64,000 nucleotides of DNA from Aquimarina sp. Aq107. Lineage in GTDB: Bacteria; Bacteroidota; Bacteroidia; Flavobacteriales; Flavobacteriaceae. Below the pieces are notes generated by a model. The model was not told where the DNA came from. It did not search any database and was given only the letters and a program-made list of their open reading frames with translations. The stretch lies in the NCBI RefSeq assembly GCF_943733665.1, contig NZ_OX030782.1:1638501-1702500 (forward strand), read 5' to 3'. Both the position numbers and the translations under genes were made by a program. Below, in pieces: positions 1 through 9,103 of this stretch; the stretch's first letter is position 1; every line of letters starts with the position of its first letter.

Positions 1-2
1 AA

Positions 3-107
3 GGACATCGTAATAATTTATTAGTAAAAACAGGATCTAAGAATATTGCTGGTTTGGTAATTCACGCAATAGAGAATCAAATATTTGTGCGTAATGCAGA
101 GCTTTAG
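3..107 (+). CDS. C-terminal end of an unidentified protein (5' truncated by window edge)
   Basis: An open frame enters from the left edge and encodes 34 residues before a TAG at 105-107. The tail reads as an ordinary soluble C-terminus (ends FVRNAEL). It is too short to assign to a family. It converges on the methyltransferase gene, with only about 13 bases between the two stop codons. No function can be given. Confidence 0.5.
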   Translation, partial: GHRNNLLVKTGSKNIAGLVIHAIENQIFVRNAEL

Positions 108-120
108 TTTAGACTAAATT

Positions 121-1302
121 TTATGCTTTTTTACATTTTAAAACTATTTTTTCTTCATTACAATTCGTTGTGAAAAATAGATAGATGTCTCCACCATCTT
201 TAATTTTAAATTTTTTACGAATTTCGGAAACAGTTTCTGGAAAGTTACGTGTAGTAATATTAGCTTTTGTAATTTTTTCCTTCTTCAGTATTTTTTTTTG
301 ATAGGGGAACACAGAAATTATTTCAAAACATCTTCCAGGAAAATTAATAAGATTATCAGAAGTATATAAATGCGAATGTTGATGGAGTTTTTCTAGGTCA
401 AAACTTTTTGAAATATGATAAAACCCTCCTGATTTCATAATGGCAGCATTAGGCTCATACACGTACTTTTTTGGATCAGAAAATTTGGGTATAGTATTAT
501 TTCCTTCTTTTAATGAAAATTCGAATACCTGATTTTCATTATTATTGATTTGTATAGTTTTAATTTGGGTGTCAGTTTCGATATTTTTCTCTAATACCCA
601 AAGCAACTCTTTTACTTCATTGTTTACCGCAATAACATGAATTTCCTTTACAAATTGTAATGATTTTAATCCAGAATGAATATCGAGTAGAGGAGATGTT
701 TTGATTAATATGCGATCACTTTTAGAAAATAATAAGTCTAAATTGGATGGAACATCTGGTAAACAATCTTCTAAGAAAAATACTTTTCCTTTGCTGTTAT
801 GTCTTCTAGATGGATCAATGTAAATCCAATCTACAAACTCTAGTTTTTTTAAAATTTCTAACCCATCACCAGAGTGAGTTTCTATATTGTGAGCATTCAG
901 AGCTCTAAAGTTGTGAGCTGCTATTTCGCTTAAATCTGTATTTAATTCACAATGAATAACTTGCTTTACCTTTTTAGAAAAATAATAGTCATCGATTCCA
1001 AAACCTCCAGTAAGATCTATTAAGCTATTGCCGGTAACTAAATTGCTTTTATAAAGTGCAGTGACTTCTGATGAAGTTTGTTCTAAATTAAGGGTAGGAG
1101 GATAATAGATACCCTTTGTTTTATACCATAACGGTAACTTGTCTTTTGTCTTTTGTCTACCATTAATCTGCTGGGCTAATTCTTGTACGCTTATAGAATC
1201 ATAAGGACTACCGGATAATATAAACTTAGTCAGATCTATTGGTTCGTTGGATTTTTTATAGATAAAATCCTGTACTTCCTTATGTAGTAAGTTGTTATTC
1301 AA
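121..1302 (-). CDS. Class I SAM-dependent methyltransferase with THUMP-like C-terminal domain
   Basis: A 393-residue protein. The SAM-binding glycine motif (DLTGGFGIDDYYFSK) lies near residues 96-110. An acidic residue follows the second strand (HCELN), and a DWIYIDPSRR motif near residues 155-165 resembles the D-P-P/S-R catalytic loops of nucleic-acid methylases. The C-terminal ~90 residues (KKEKITKANITTRNFP onward) match the THUMP-like domain seen in this Bacteroidota family. The enzyme is therefore probably a cytoplasmic RNA methyltransferase. The substrate is unknown. The gene lies 3 bases downstream of the AI-2E-type permease on the same strand, so they are probably co-transcribed. Confidence 0.85.
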   Translation of the reverse strand: MNNNLLHKEVQDFIYKKSNEPIDLTKFILSGSPYDSISVQELAQQINGRQKTKDKLPLWYKTKGIYYPPTLNLEQTSSEVTALYKSNLVTGNSLIDLTGGFGIDDYYFSKKVKQVIHCELNTDLSEIAAHNFRALNAHNIETHSGDGLEILKKLEFVDWIYIDPSRRHNSKGKVFFLEDCLPDVPSNLDLLFSKSDRILIKTSPLLDIHSGLKSLQFVKEIHVIAVNNEVKELLWVLEKNIETDTQIKTIQINNNENQVFEFSLKEGNNTIPKFSDPKKYVYEPNAAIMKSGGFYHISKSFDLEKLHQHSHLYTSDNLINFPGRCFEIISVFPYQKKILKKEKITKANITTRNFPETVSEIRKKFKIKDGGDIYLFFTTNCNEEKIVLKCKKA

Positions 1303-1305
1303 TCG

Positions 1306-2394
1306 TTACAATTCTTTAGTTAACTGCTTAACAATTTTATACTCAGATAAAAATTCTTTTGCAATTACCTTAATAGCTGTATAAAAAGGCACAGCTACAA
1401 TTAGACCTCCAATTCCAAATAATGCACCAAAAATAAGTATAGCAAGGAAAATCTCTAAAGGATGTGATTTTACACTGTTTCCGAAAATCAAAGGCTGATT
1501 TAAGAAATTATCAATTAGCTGTATTACGATATATCCTATTAAAATATAGGTTAATTTAGGAAGAATAACAGATTGAAAATCGTATCCCAAATTACTTGTC
1601 GCGGCCAAGATTAATACCAAAGCTCCACCAAATAATGGGCCTACGTAAGGTATTAAGTTGAAAATAGCCGCAATTAAAGCAACTGCAATAGCATTGTGAA
1701 CTCCAAAAATCAATAATAAAATAGTATATAAAACGAATAGTATAAATATTTGTAGTAGTAAGCCAACAAAGTATCTAGATAATAAATCTTTGATTTTATT
1801 AAACGCACGCATAAACCTAGTTTCATCTTCTTTCTTGGCAAAAACCATCAAACTCTTTTCCAATAATTTACTGTCTTTTAATAGAAAAAAAGAAATAAAT
1901 AGAACAGAAAACAACCCAATTAATAAGGCGCCAAAACCACTTAAAAAAGTGTTGATAGCATCAGGAATCGCTTTTAAGTCAAAGAATTCCATTAAATCAG
2001 TTTGTTTAATTAGTTCTATAAAATTCAATTTTTCTACATTAAAGTAATCACTGATTTCTTGGTTTAAACGATCTAAATCATCTCCAACTTCATTTATATC
2101 AATTTCTCCAATCAATTGTCCTTGTTCTGTAATGATAGGCACAAACAAAAGAAATAAACTAAGAAAGAGACCAATGGTGATAAAAAGTGTAAATATTACC
2201 GCAAGTGAGTTATTGAATTTTAATCGTCTTTTTAGGAATAATACAAGTGGTCTTCCCATTAAAGAAATTACCGCAGCAAAAGTAACATAGAGAAGAATAG
2301 ATTGTATTTTATATAAAAACCAAAGTAAAATGACTACTCCGACAACGATTCCTAGGGCTCTTAGAATCCCATATGCGATTGTTTTTGAATTCAT
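1306..2394 (-). CDS. AI-2E family transporter (TqsA/PerM-like membrane protein)
   Basis: About 362 residues with the family layout: two N-terminal hydrophobic helices (LGIVVGVVILLWFLYKI and the next), a soluble segment of roughly 80 residues, then a dense run of helices. The GxxxxIPYVGPLFGG-type motif (FNLIPYVGPLFGG) near residue 245 is the family hallmark. Members export small molecules or exchange ions; the substrate here is unknown. I prefer the ATG at 2394 because the frame 18 bases upstream opens only with TTG. It lies between the trmH-like and THUMP-like methylase genes on the same strand. Confidence 0.85.
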   Translation of the reverse strand: MNSKTIAYGILRALGIVVGVVILLWFLYKIQSILLYVTFAAVISLMGRPLVLFLKRRLKFNNSLAVIFTLFITIGLFLSLFLLFVPIITEQGQLIGEIDINEVGDDLDRLNQEISDYFNVEKLNFIELIKQTDLMEFFDLKAIPDAINTFLSGFGALLIGLFSVLFISFFLLKDSKLLEKSLMVFAKKEDETRFMRAFNKIKDLLSRYFVGLLLQIFILFVLYTILLLIFGVHNAIAVALIAAIFNLIPYVGPLFGGALVLILAATSNLGYDFQSVILPKLTYILIGYIVIQLIDNFLNQPLIFGNSVKSHPLEIFLAILIFGALFGIGGLIVAVPFYTAIKVIAKEFLSEYKIVKQLTKEL

Positions 2395-2448
2395 AATTAT
2401 ATTTTTAAACAAACTTTAGTTAATTGATAACCATAAGATCACTTACAA

Positions 2449-2970
2449 CTATTGATCATCAATCATCAATTGTTTTGTGATTTCATATAGTGCAATACCC
2501 GTAGCTGTAGCAACGTTCATACTACTGTTAGTGCCATACATATTGATATGTATACTTTTCATCAATTTTGTTAGTACATCTTCAGAAATTCCTAGTTTTT
2601 CTTCACCAATAACAAGTGCAATTTTATCATCAGCCGAAAATAATTTTGTAGAAACCGGTATACTATTTTCTGTAATTTCTAAACCAACAACTTTGTATCC
2701 TTTCAATTTTAAGTTGTCTATTAATGGTAGAATATGCTCGTGATGTTGGTAAGGAATTGTTTTGTGCGTTGATCTTGCAGTTCGTTCCATTCTTTTACTA
2801 ACAATAGTTATGTTTTGGCCACAGAAGTAAATTTGTTCCACACCAAAACTATCTGCAATTCTAAAAATACTACCGATATTAGCAGGAGAATTTACGCTAT
2901 CACAGATCAAAGTAATAGGAAATTGTTTTTTGATAAAAACTGTGGTTTCGTGAGTTAGTTGCGTTGGCAT
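2449..2970 (-). CDS. TrmH/SpoU family RNA 2'-O-methyltransferase
   Basis: A 173-residue compact SpoU-family methylase. All three knot motifs are visible: NIGSIFRIADSFG (motif 1, ~residues 31-43), ALVIGEEKLGIS (motif 2, ~118-129) and MNVATATGIALYE (motif 3, ~151-163). The conserved asparagine and arginine of motif 1 are intact. It lacks the N-terminal substrate-binding extension of RlmB, so it is closer to TrmL/TrmH. The likely substrate is a tRNA ribose 2'-OH, which is inference. Only 4 bases separate it from the DUF4159 gene upstream, suggesting an operon. Confidence 0.88.
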   Translation of the reverse strand: MPTQLTHETTVFIKKQFPITLICDSVNSPANIGSIFRIADSFGVEQIYFCGQNITIVSKRMERTARSTHKTIPYQHHEHILPLIDNLKLKGYKVVGLEITENSIPVSTKLFSADDKIALVIGEEKLGISEDVLTKLMKSIHINMYGTNSSMNVATATGIALYEITKQLMIDDQ

Positions 2971-2974
2971 TTAA

Positions 2975-3625
2975 TTAATTTTCAAAAGCATATTTGATAA
3001 TATTAGCACCCATTTTTAGTGCTTTCTGGCGAACTTCTTCTGAATCATTATGAATTTCTGGATTTTCCCAACCATCACCAAGATCACTTTCAAAGGTAAA
3101 TAATAATACAAGTCTACCTTCATAGGTAATTCCCAATGCTTGAGGCCTTTCTCCATCGTGTTCGTGTATTTTAGGGAGTCCTTGTGGAAATTTATATTTA
3201 GCAGAAAATATCGGATGTGATACTGGTAATTCTACTAATTCTTGATCGGGAAAAACTTTGATCAATTCTTTTCTAATATATCGTTCCATTCCATAATTAT
3301 CATCAATATGCAAAAATCCACCACTCAATAGATAATTTCGTAAATTTTCTGCATCTTGTTCCGTAAAGAAAACATTTCCGTGACCAGTCATATGTATATA
3401 TGGATATTGGTAAATATCAACACTTTCTGGTTTTACCGTTTTAGGTTTGGCACTCATTCCGGTTTGAATATTCTGATTACAAAAACTAATCAAATTCGGT
3501 AATGCGGTAGGGTTACTGTACCAGTCACCACCTCCATTGTATTGTAATACAGCAATATCCTGTGCTAAAACAACTCCAGAGAATGCCACTAGAAAAAGAA
3601 AACTTGTAAGTTTTTTGGTCATCAT
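2975..3625 (-). CDS. Secreted DUF4159 domain protein
   Basis: A 216-residue protein with an N-terminal signal peptide (hydrophobic residues 8-20, cleavage near VLAQ). The remainder matches DUF4159: an AVLQYNGGGDWY start, a YIHMTGHGNVFF core, a GGFLHIDDNYG loop and a C-terminal DLGDGWEN segment. The fold resembles class-I glutamine amidotransferases, but no catalytic cysteine is evident. The function is unknown; members are periplasmic and common in Bacteroidota. ATG codons at 3625 and 3622 are both possible. It is divergent from the DUF1223 gene across only 40 bases. Confidence 0.85.
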   Translation of the reverse strand: MMTKKLTSFLFLVAFSGVVLAQDIAVLQYNGGGDWYSNPTALPNLISFCNQNIQTGMSAKPKTVKPESVDIYQYPYIHMTGHGNVFFTEQDAENLRNYLLSGGFLHIDDNYGMERYIRKELIKVFPDQELVELPVSHPIFSAKYKFPQGLPKIHEHDGERPQALGITYEGRLVLLFTFESDLGDGWENPEIHNDSEEVRQKALKMGANIIKYAFEN

Positions 3626-3665
3626 CGTCTAAATAATAGAATCTAAAAGTACTAAAATAAACAAG

Positions 3666-4385
3666 ATGAAGAGAAACCTTTTGATACTATTAACGCTCAT
3701 AATTACTACAATGGTTCAGGCACAGAGCGATAACAACTCAATTGTGGTAATGGAACTGTTTACTTCTCAGGGATGCAGCAGTTGCCCACCAGCAGATGAA
3801 TTATTAGATGTGATTAATGAAAAATATAAAAATGATAATGTTTATGTTCTTTCATATCATGTGGATTATTGGAATCGATTAGGGTGGAAAGACCCTTTTA
3901 GTACAGAGGAGTTTAGTGATTATCAAAGAGATTATGCGCAACAGTTTAATAGTAGATCTATATACACACCTCAATTAGTTGTTAATGGTAGCGAACATTT
4001 CACGGGATCTAATAGCTCCAAAGCGTTGGCCGCAATACGTAATTATTCTAAATCAAAAACAACTAATGTAATTAAATTTACTAATGTAGAACGAGATACT
4101 AATACGCTAAAAATTGATTATGGAGTCCAAGGTGATTCATTTGATCAGGTAACATTTGCATTGGTAGTATCTGAGAGAACCACTGAGATTGGTAGAGGAG
4201 AGAATCGAAATAGAAGTTTAAAAAACACAAATATAGTTGCTAGTCGTTTGGTTGCTAATGAGATTTCTGATAGTGTTACTTTGTCAATTCCTGATTGGAT
4301 AGGAGATAAAGATGAGTTATCGGTTATAGCATATACTCAGGATAATAAATTGGTGACTACTGGTGCAGCTAGAATAAATATTTAA
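3666..4385 (+). CDS. Secreted DUF1223 protein, thioredoxin-like
   Basis: A 239-residue protein with a clear signal peptide (residues 1-20, ending VQAQ). The mature N-terminus has a thioredoxin-like strand followed by CSSC (C37, C40) in the context FTSQGCSSCPPADE, which is diagnostic of DUF1223. The conserved HVDYWNRLGW segment follows at ~residues 65-75. It is predicted to be a periplasmic redox-active or thiol-binding protein, though its partner is unknown. A strong hairpin terminator lies just after the stop codon, so this looks like a monocistronic gene. Confidence 0.85.
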   Translation: MKRNLLILLTLIITTMVQAQSDNNSIVVMELFTSQGCSSCPPADELLDVINEKYKNDNVYVLSYHVDYWNRLGWKDPFSTEEFSDYQRDYAQQFNSRSIYTPQLVVNGSEHFTGSNSSKALAAIRNYSKSKTTNVIKFTNVERDTNTLKIDYGVQGDSFDQVTFALVVSERTTEIGRGENRNRSLKNTNIVASRLVANEISDSVTLSIPDWIGDKDELSVIAYTQDNKLVTTGAARINI

Positions 4386-4406
4386 TAATTTACGAGCATA
4401 ATATTT

Positions 4407-4441
4407 AAAAGCTATAACAATGAATGTTATAGCTTTTACTG
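4407..4441 (+). terminator. Rho-independent terminator after the DUF1223 gene
   Basis: A perfect 12-bp inverted repeat (AAAAGCTATAAC, 4407-4418, paired with 4426-4437) with a 7-base loop, running into a T-rich tail. The A-run on the left arm gives U-richness on both strands, but only the plus strand has a gene ending here. Confidence 0.85.
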
Positions 4442-4489
4442 TATACTGTAACAAAGTTGTTTCGTAAACGTCTGTTTTAAAACAGCCAA

Positions 4490-5719
4490 ATGAAAACTCG
4501 AGATACCTCATTGTTAGCTTTTATAGTGTTATTAGCTATATCCGGATACAGTCAAAATTTACCAAGTCTATTAACTGATAAGAATATCAATGCTACTTTT
4601 TCTATTCTAGCTTATGACAAGAAAGCTAAAGAATATGGAATTGCTGTTGCAACCAATAATATATATGTTGGAAACTCTACGGTTTATATTGACCCAGCGA
4701 TCGGAGCTTTTTCAGTTATTGCCGAAACTGAACCTCTGTACGCCATAGAAGGTTTTAAAAACTTAAAAGCTGGTAAATCAATAAAACAAGCTATTCTAGA
4801 GGTTAAAGAGAACGATAAAGGGTCGCACTATAGACAAGTATCTGGTATGGATGTAGAAGGAAATGTGTATGCTTTTACAGGAGAATCCTTAAAGTATTGG
4901 AATGGAGAAGCATCAGAGGTGTTAGGTGAGAATTTTGTAGTTATAGGTAATCAATTAGATAGAGAAGTACTTTCGCAAATGTCTAAAGCATTTAAAAATA
5001 CTGAAGGAACATTGGCAGAACGACTTTTACAAAGCTTAATTGCTGGACAAAATGCTGGCGGACAAATTTCTGGAAAACAATCTGCTGCAATTGTTGTAAA
5101 GGGAGCTGATAATGCGTGGTATAACCAAATTGATTTGCGAGTAGATAATTCTAAAAAACCTATTAAAGAATTACAAATATTAATGAACTATCATTATGGA
5201 CGAATTAGGCTTAATCAAGCATTATATGCACATAGAGAAGGAAATATAAAAAGAGCTAAACGAAAATTATTAGAAGCTGAATCAATGCTTGACGGATGGG
5301 ATGGTATTTATACTCGAATTGCAAAAACTAATTTTATTTTAGGCGATGAAGACAAAGCTATCAAATGGATCAAAAAAGGGCTGTCAGAAAACCCAAAATG
5401 GTCAGTAAATATTCCTGCATTTTATTTTCTACGAAATAATCCAGAAATGAAATCAATTATTAAACCAGATTCATTTAACATAAATGATTGGGAGAATGCG
5501 ATACAGATGCTTAGTAGTTTAGGGAGAGAACTAGAAGTTATTACGTTGGCTCAGGAACTGTTGGATAAAAAAATAGAATCCTCATATTTAAACTTTTTGT
5601 TAGGAAGAAGTTATTTCTATGAGAAAGAAGAAGATAGGGCAATTGGGTTTTTAGAAAAGGCGTTAATTCTAGATAAAGAAAATATCGAAGCAAGAATTTT
5701 ACTTAGTAAAATCAAGTAA
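4490..5719 (+). CDS. Secreted DUF1028 (Ntn-hydrolase-like) protein with C-terminal TPR repeats
   Basis: A 409-residue protein. A signal peptide (residues 1-21) is followed by a DUF1028 domain to about residue 230 (ATFSILAYDKKAKEYGIAVA, later GGQISGKQSAAIVV). DUF1028 has an Ntn-hydrolase-like fold of unknown reaction. The C-terminal ~170 residues form helical TPR-like repeats (RIAKTNFILGDEDKAIKWIKKG and FLLGRSYFYEKEEDRAIGFLEKALI), a common architecture in Bacteroidota. It stands alone between a terminator and the peptidase gene. Confidence 0.85.
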   Translation: MKTRDTSLLAFIVLLAISGYSQNLPSLLTDKNINATFSILAYDKKAKEYGIAVATNNIYVGNSTVYIDPAIGAFSVIAETEPLYAIEGFKNLKAGKSIKQAILEVKENDKGSHYRQVSGMDVEGNVYAFTGESLKYWNGEASEVLGENFVVIGNQLDREVLSQMSKAFKNTEGTLAERLLQSLIAGQNAGGQISGKQSAAIVVKGADNAWYNQIDLRVDNSKKPIKELQILMNYHYGRIRLNQALYAHREGNIKRAKRKLLEAESMLDGWDGIYTRIAKTNFILGDEDKAIKWIKKGLSENPKWSVNIPAFYFLRNNPEMKSIIKPDSFNINDWENAIQMLSSLGRELEVITLAQELLDKKIESSYLNFLLGRSYFYEKEEDRAIGFLEKALILDKENIEARILLSKIK

Positions 5720-5877
5720 AATTTTATAAATTAATTAGCATTACCAATCACTCGCGGAAAAGGATGTATAGTAAATATTGAATGTTTGTATTAACAGGTA
5801 ATTTCTTACTCTAACATTTACTACCTTAGCATTAATAATAGAATATCAATCAATCAAATTCACATAAATCACTCATC

Positions 5878-7731
5878 ATGGCAAAGAAACGCACTTGGAA
5901 ATTTTGGACCTCTAGAACCTTATTAATCATTTTAGTTTTAGGCATACTCTGGTTAGTTAATCTTATCTGGTTTAAACCATTTAATATAAATCATTTTTAT
6001 GACAAAGTCTTTGTAGAATTAGCTTTAGAAAGCCCTGAATTAACAACTTCGATGGGAATTCCCGTAATCTATGATTGGTCAAAAGATGAGTTAGACGATA
6101 TCTCTGATAAAAAACAGTGGGAATCTTTTAATAAAATGAAAGAAGATTATGAAACTTTACAGAGTTATAATTTTGAGAATCAATCCGACGCAAACAAACT
6201 AAATACTAAAATATTAGGTTATTATTTAGAAGGTTTAAAGGAAGGTGAAGAGTTCTTTTATCATGATTATCCAGTAAATCAAATGGGAGGAGTACAAAGT
6301 TCTTTACCAAGTCTTATGGAGAACTCGCATAAACTTAGAGATAAAAGTGATGCAGAAGCTTATATTACTCGCTTGACTAAATTCGAAACTAAGTTTGAAC
6401 AATTAATAGAGAATCTTAAAATAAGAGAAGATAAGGGAATTATACCTCCTAAGTTTGTAATGGATCGTGTAATTGATGAAATGAACGGTTTTATTGGAGT
6501 AAATTCAAATGAAGACTCTGCAGTAAAATCAAATATTCTTTATACTAATTTTGAGACCAAAATAGATGAAGTAGAAGAATTATCTGAAGAAGAAAAAGAT
6601 ACGTTAAAGAAACAGGTAGAAGAAACAATATTAACCAATGTTTTTGGTGCGTATAAGAAGCTTGTCACATATTTTGAAGAATTAAAAAAGAAAGCTACTA
6701 CAGATGATGGAGTTTGGAAACTACCAAACGGAGAAGCTTTTTATCGATATCAGTTAAAGCAAAGAACTACTACAGATCTAGATCCAGAAGAGGTACATAA
6801 TATTGGATTGTCCGAAGTAGCTAGGATAAAAAATGAAATGCAAGAAATCCTATCTGCAGAAGGGTATAAGGATTCCACAAAAACGTTAGGCGCTATCATA
6901 CAGGAATTGAATAAGGAAGAACGTTTTCTTTTTCCCAATAATGATGATGGAAGAAAAATGGTGATAGATGAGTATGATCGGATACTATCAGAAATCAGCG
7001 CAGGTTTGGATGATGCTTTTGATGTTAGACCAAAAGCAGGCTTAGAAGTTAAGAGAGTTCCAGAATTTAAGGAAGAAGGATCCGCTGGAGCCTATTATAC
7101 AAGACCAGCTATGGATGGTTCTCGTGGAGGTGTGTTTTATGCAAATCTTAGAAATGTCCATGAATCTGTTAAGTTCGGAATGAAAACGTTAGCGTATCAT
7201 GAAGGAATACCAGGTCATCATTTTCAAATAGCAATTCAATCAGAATTAGAAGGAGTTCCTATCTTTAGAACTATAGGTCTTTTTACGTCATATATTGAAG
7301 GTTGGGCATTATATTCAGAACAACTAGCTTGGGAATTAGGTTTTTATGAAAATGATCCTTTCGGAAACTTGGGGAGATTGCAAGCAGAAATGTTTAGAGC
7401 TGTTCGCCTAGTAGTAGATACGGGTATTCATCATAAAAAATGGACTAGGGAACAAGCAATTGATTATATGGTACAAAATACAGGAATGACTACTACAGAA
7501 GTTACAACAGAAATAGAGCGTTATATAGTTTGGCCTGGTCAAGCTTGTGCATATAAAATAGGAATGCTTAAAATATTAGAACTAAGAGAGAAAGCAAAAC
7601 GACAATTAGGAGAAAAATTCGATTTAAGAGATTTTCATAATGCAGTTTTAAAAAATGGAGCAGTTCCTTTAGATGTTTTAGAAGAGATAATTGATAGTTA
7701 TGCAGAGGATGCTAAAGAAAAGAAATCGTAA
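5878..7731 (+). CDS. DUF885 family zinc-peptidase-like protein
   Basis: A 617-residue protein with one N-terminal membrane anchor (~residues 13-29). The C-terminal half carries HEGIPGHH near residue 440, a gluzincin-like HExxxH variant typical of DUF885, followed by EGWALYSEQ near residue 474, which would supply the third ligand. The middle part is helical and acidic. It is likely an envelope-anchored oligopeptidase or carboxypeptidase; the substrate is unknown. The length is normal for the family. The 158-base upstream gap holds a possible but imperfect promoter. Confidence 0.85.
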   Translation: MAKKRTWKFWTSRTLLIILVLGILWLVNLIWFKPFNINHFYDKVFVELALESPELTTSMGIPVIYDWSKDELDDISDKKQWESFNKMKEDYETLQSYNFENQSDANKLNTKILGYYLEGLKEGEEFFYHDYPVNQMGGVQSSLPSLMENSHKLRDKSDAEAYITRLTKFETKFEQLIENLKIREDKGIIPPKFVMDRVIDEMNGFIGVNSNEDSAVKSNILYTNFETKIDEVEELSEEEKDTLKKQVEETILTNVFGAYKKLVTYFEELKKKATTDDGVWKLPNGEAFYRYQLKQRTTTDLDPEEVHNIGLSEVARIKNEMQEILSAEGYKDSTKTLGAIIQELNKEERFLFPNNDDGRKMVIDEYDRILSEISAGLDDAFDVRPKAGLEVKRVPEFKEEGSAGAYYTRPAMDGSRGGVFYANLRNVHESVKFGMKTLAYHEGIPGHHFQIAIQSELEGVPIFRTIGLFTSYIEGWALYSEQLAWELGFYENDPFGNLGRLQAEMFRAVRLVVDTGIHHKKWTREQAIDYMVQNTGMTTTEVTTEIERYIVWPGQACAYKIGMLKILELREKAKRQLGEKFDLRDFHNAVLKNGAVPLDVLEEIIDSYAEDAKEKKS

Positions 7732-7766
7732 TTGATTTTGTTAAAGAATAAGTATAATCAAAGAGT

Positions 7767-8144
7767 ATGAATCTAGAGGAAAATAAAAAGAACGCTATCG
7801 CTTTTTATAAAATGGCATATGAGGGTAAACCTAAAGAAGCTGTGGAGAAATATATTGGAAATGAATATATTCAACATAACCCAGATGTAGCTGATGGAAC
7901 AGAAGGGTTTATATCCTATTTTGAAAGAATGCAACAAGAATATCCTAATAAATCCATAGAGTTTTTAAGATGCATTGCTGAAGGAAATCTAGTATCGCTT
8001 CATACCCATCAAACTTGGCCGGGAAATGATGAATATGTAACCATGGACTTTTTTCGTTTTGATCAGCAGGGAAAAATATGCGAACACTGGGATGCGATAC
8101 AACAGATTCCAAAAAAATCCGCGAATCCAAATACGATGTATTAG
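7767..8144 (+). CDS. NTF2-like / SnoaL-like small protein
   Basis: A 125-residue cone-fold protein with the family pattern: helix NKKNAIAFYKMAYEG, then EYIQHNPDVADGTEGFISYF, then HTHQTWPGNDEYVTMDFFRFD and a closing EHWDAIQ. Relatives are often called SnoaL-like aldol-condensation proteins, but most have no proven reaction. It begins 35 bases after the DUF885 gene and may share its transcript. Confidence 0.8.
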   Translation: MNLEENKKNAIAFYKMAYEGKPKEAVEKYIGNEYIQHNPDVADGTEGFISYFERMQQEYPNKSIEFLRCIAEGNLVSLHTHQTWPGNDEYVTMDFFRFDQQGKICEHWDAIQQIPKKSANPNTMY

Positions 8145-8275
8145 CAGCATATAATTATACTATAAAATTAATTAGGAAAATAATAAGCTGAATATATATG
8201 GAAGGGGATGGACTTTTTTAATGTATATGGTGAATGAATAGTAATTAAAACAATATAAATTTACAATAATTAAAT

Positions 8276-9013
8276 TTGATAAAATACCTCAAGTATTCTG
8301 ATTTAGATAGTTCTCTTATAAAGCAATATAAATATGCTGTCACCGAAGCCTTTCCGGAAATTATTTTAAGATCTAGGGTTACGGAAGAGTATTGGAGTAG
8401 GTTGGAAAATTATTTTCCTCACACTCAGGTTTTCATGGTTAATTCTAATAATGATCTTTTAGGTTTTATGAATGCGCTACCAATATTTTGGGATAAAATA
8501 GTAAGTGATTTGCCTAAAGAAGGATGGGATTGGCTTCTAAAAAAAGGAATTTCAGATTTTGAGAACAATATAAAACCTAATATTTTAGGAGGTTTACAGA
8601 TTATTGTAACAAAGAAACATCAGGATAGAGGGTATAGTAAGTTATTAATATCTAAAGGAAAAGAAGTTAGAAAGAGTCTTGGGTTAGAGAAACTCATAAT
8701 TCCGATACGACCAATTTTAAAACATAATCATCCAAAATTATTGATGAAAGATTATATAGACTTAAAGAAGAACAATAAAGTCTATGATCCTTGGATAAGA
8801 ACTCATTTAGAAAGTGGAGCAACTCTTATTAAGGTTTGTGAAAACTCTATGAATGTTAGAGGTAATATAAGTTTCTGGGAAGAATTATTAGGTGAAAAAA
8901 TTACTGTATCAGGTAGTTATAAAATAGATGGAGCTCTAAATTTGGTAACGGTAGATCTAGAAGAGAACTATGGAGAATATAGAGAGGAAAATATATGGAT
9001 ATATTATGATTAG
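8276..9013 (+). CDS. GNAT-like N-acetyltransferase fold protein
   Basis: About 245 residues. The region ILGGLQIIVTKKHQDRGYSKLL (~residues 104-125) resembles the GNAT acetyl-CoA-binding strand and QxxGY/G loop, and FMNALPIFWD resembles the preceding strand. The start is a TTG (8276); a stop lies 7 bases upstream in frame, so no ATG start is available near the N-terminus. The substrate is unknown. The gene ends just before a strong bidirectional terminator. Confidence 0.6.
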   Translation: MIKYLKYSDLDSSLIKQYKYAVTEAFPEIILRSRVTEEYWSRLENYFPHTQVFMVNSNNDLLGFMNALPIFWDKIVSDLPKEGWDWLLKKGISDFENNIKPNILGGLQIIVTKKHQDRGYSKLLISKGKEVRKSLGLEKLIIPIRPILKHNHPKLLMKDYIDLKKNNKVYDPWIRTHLESGATLIKVCENSMNVRGNISFWEELLGEKITVSGSYKIDGALNLVTVDLEENYGEYREENIWIYYD

Positions 9014-9046
9014 TATTGGTTTTATTAAATAAAGTTTAAAAATATG

Positions 9047-9076
9047 AAGGGCATTATCTATTCGGATAATGCCCTT
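9047..9076. terminator. Bidirectional rho-independent terminator between convergent genes
   Basis: A perfect 12-bp stem (AAGGGCATTATC, 9047-9058, paired with 9065-9076) with a 6-base loop. It lies between the plus-strand GNAT-like gene and the minus-strand T9SS protein gene and can terminate both. Confidence 0.88.
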
Positions 9077-9103
9077 TATATTATATCAGTTATATGTATT
9101 ATA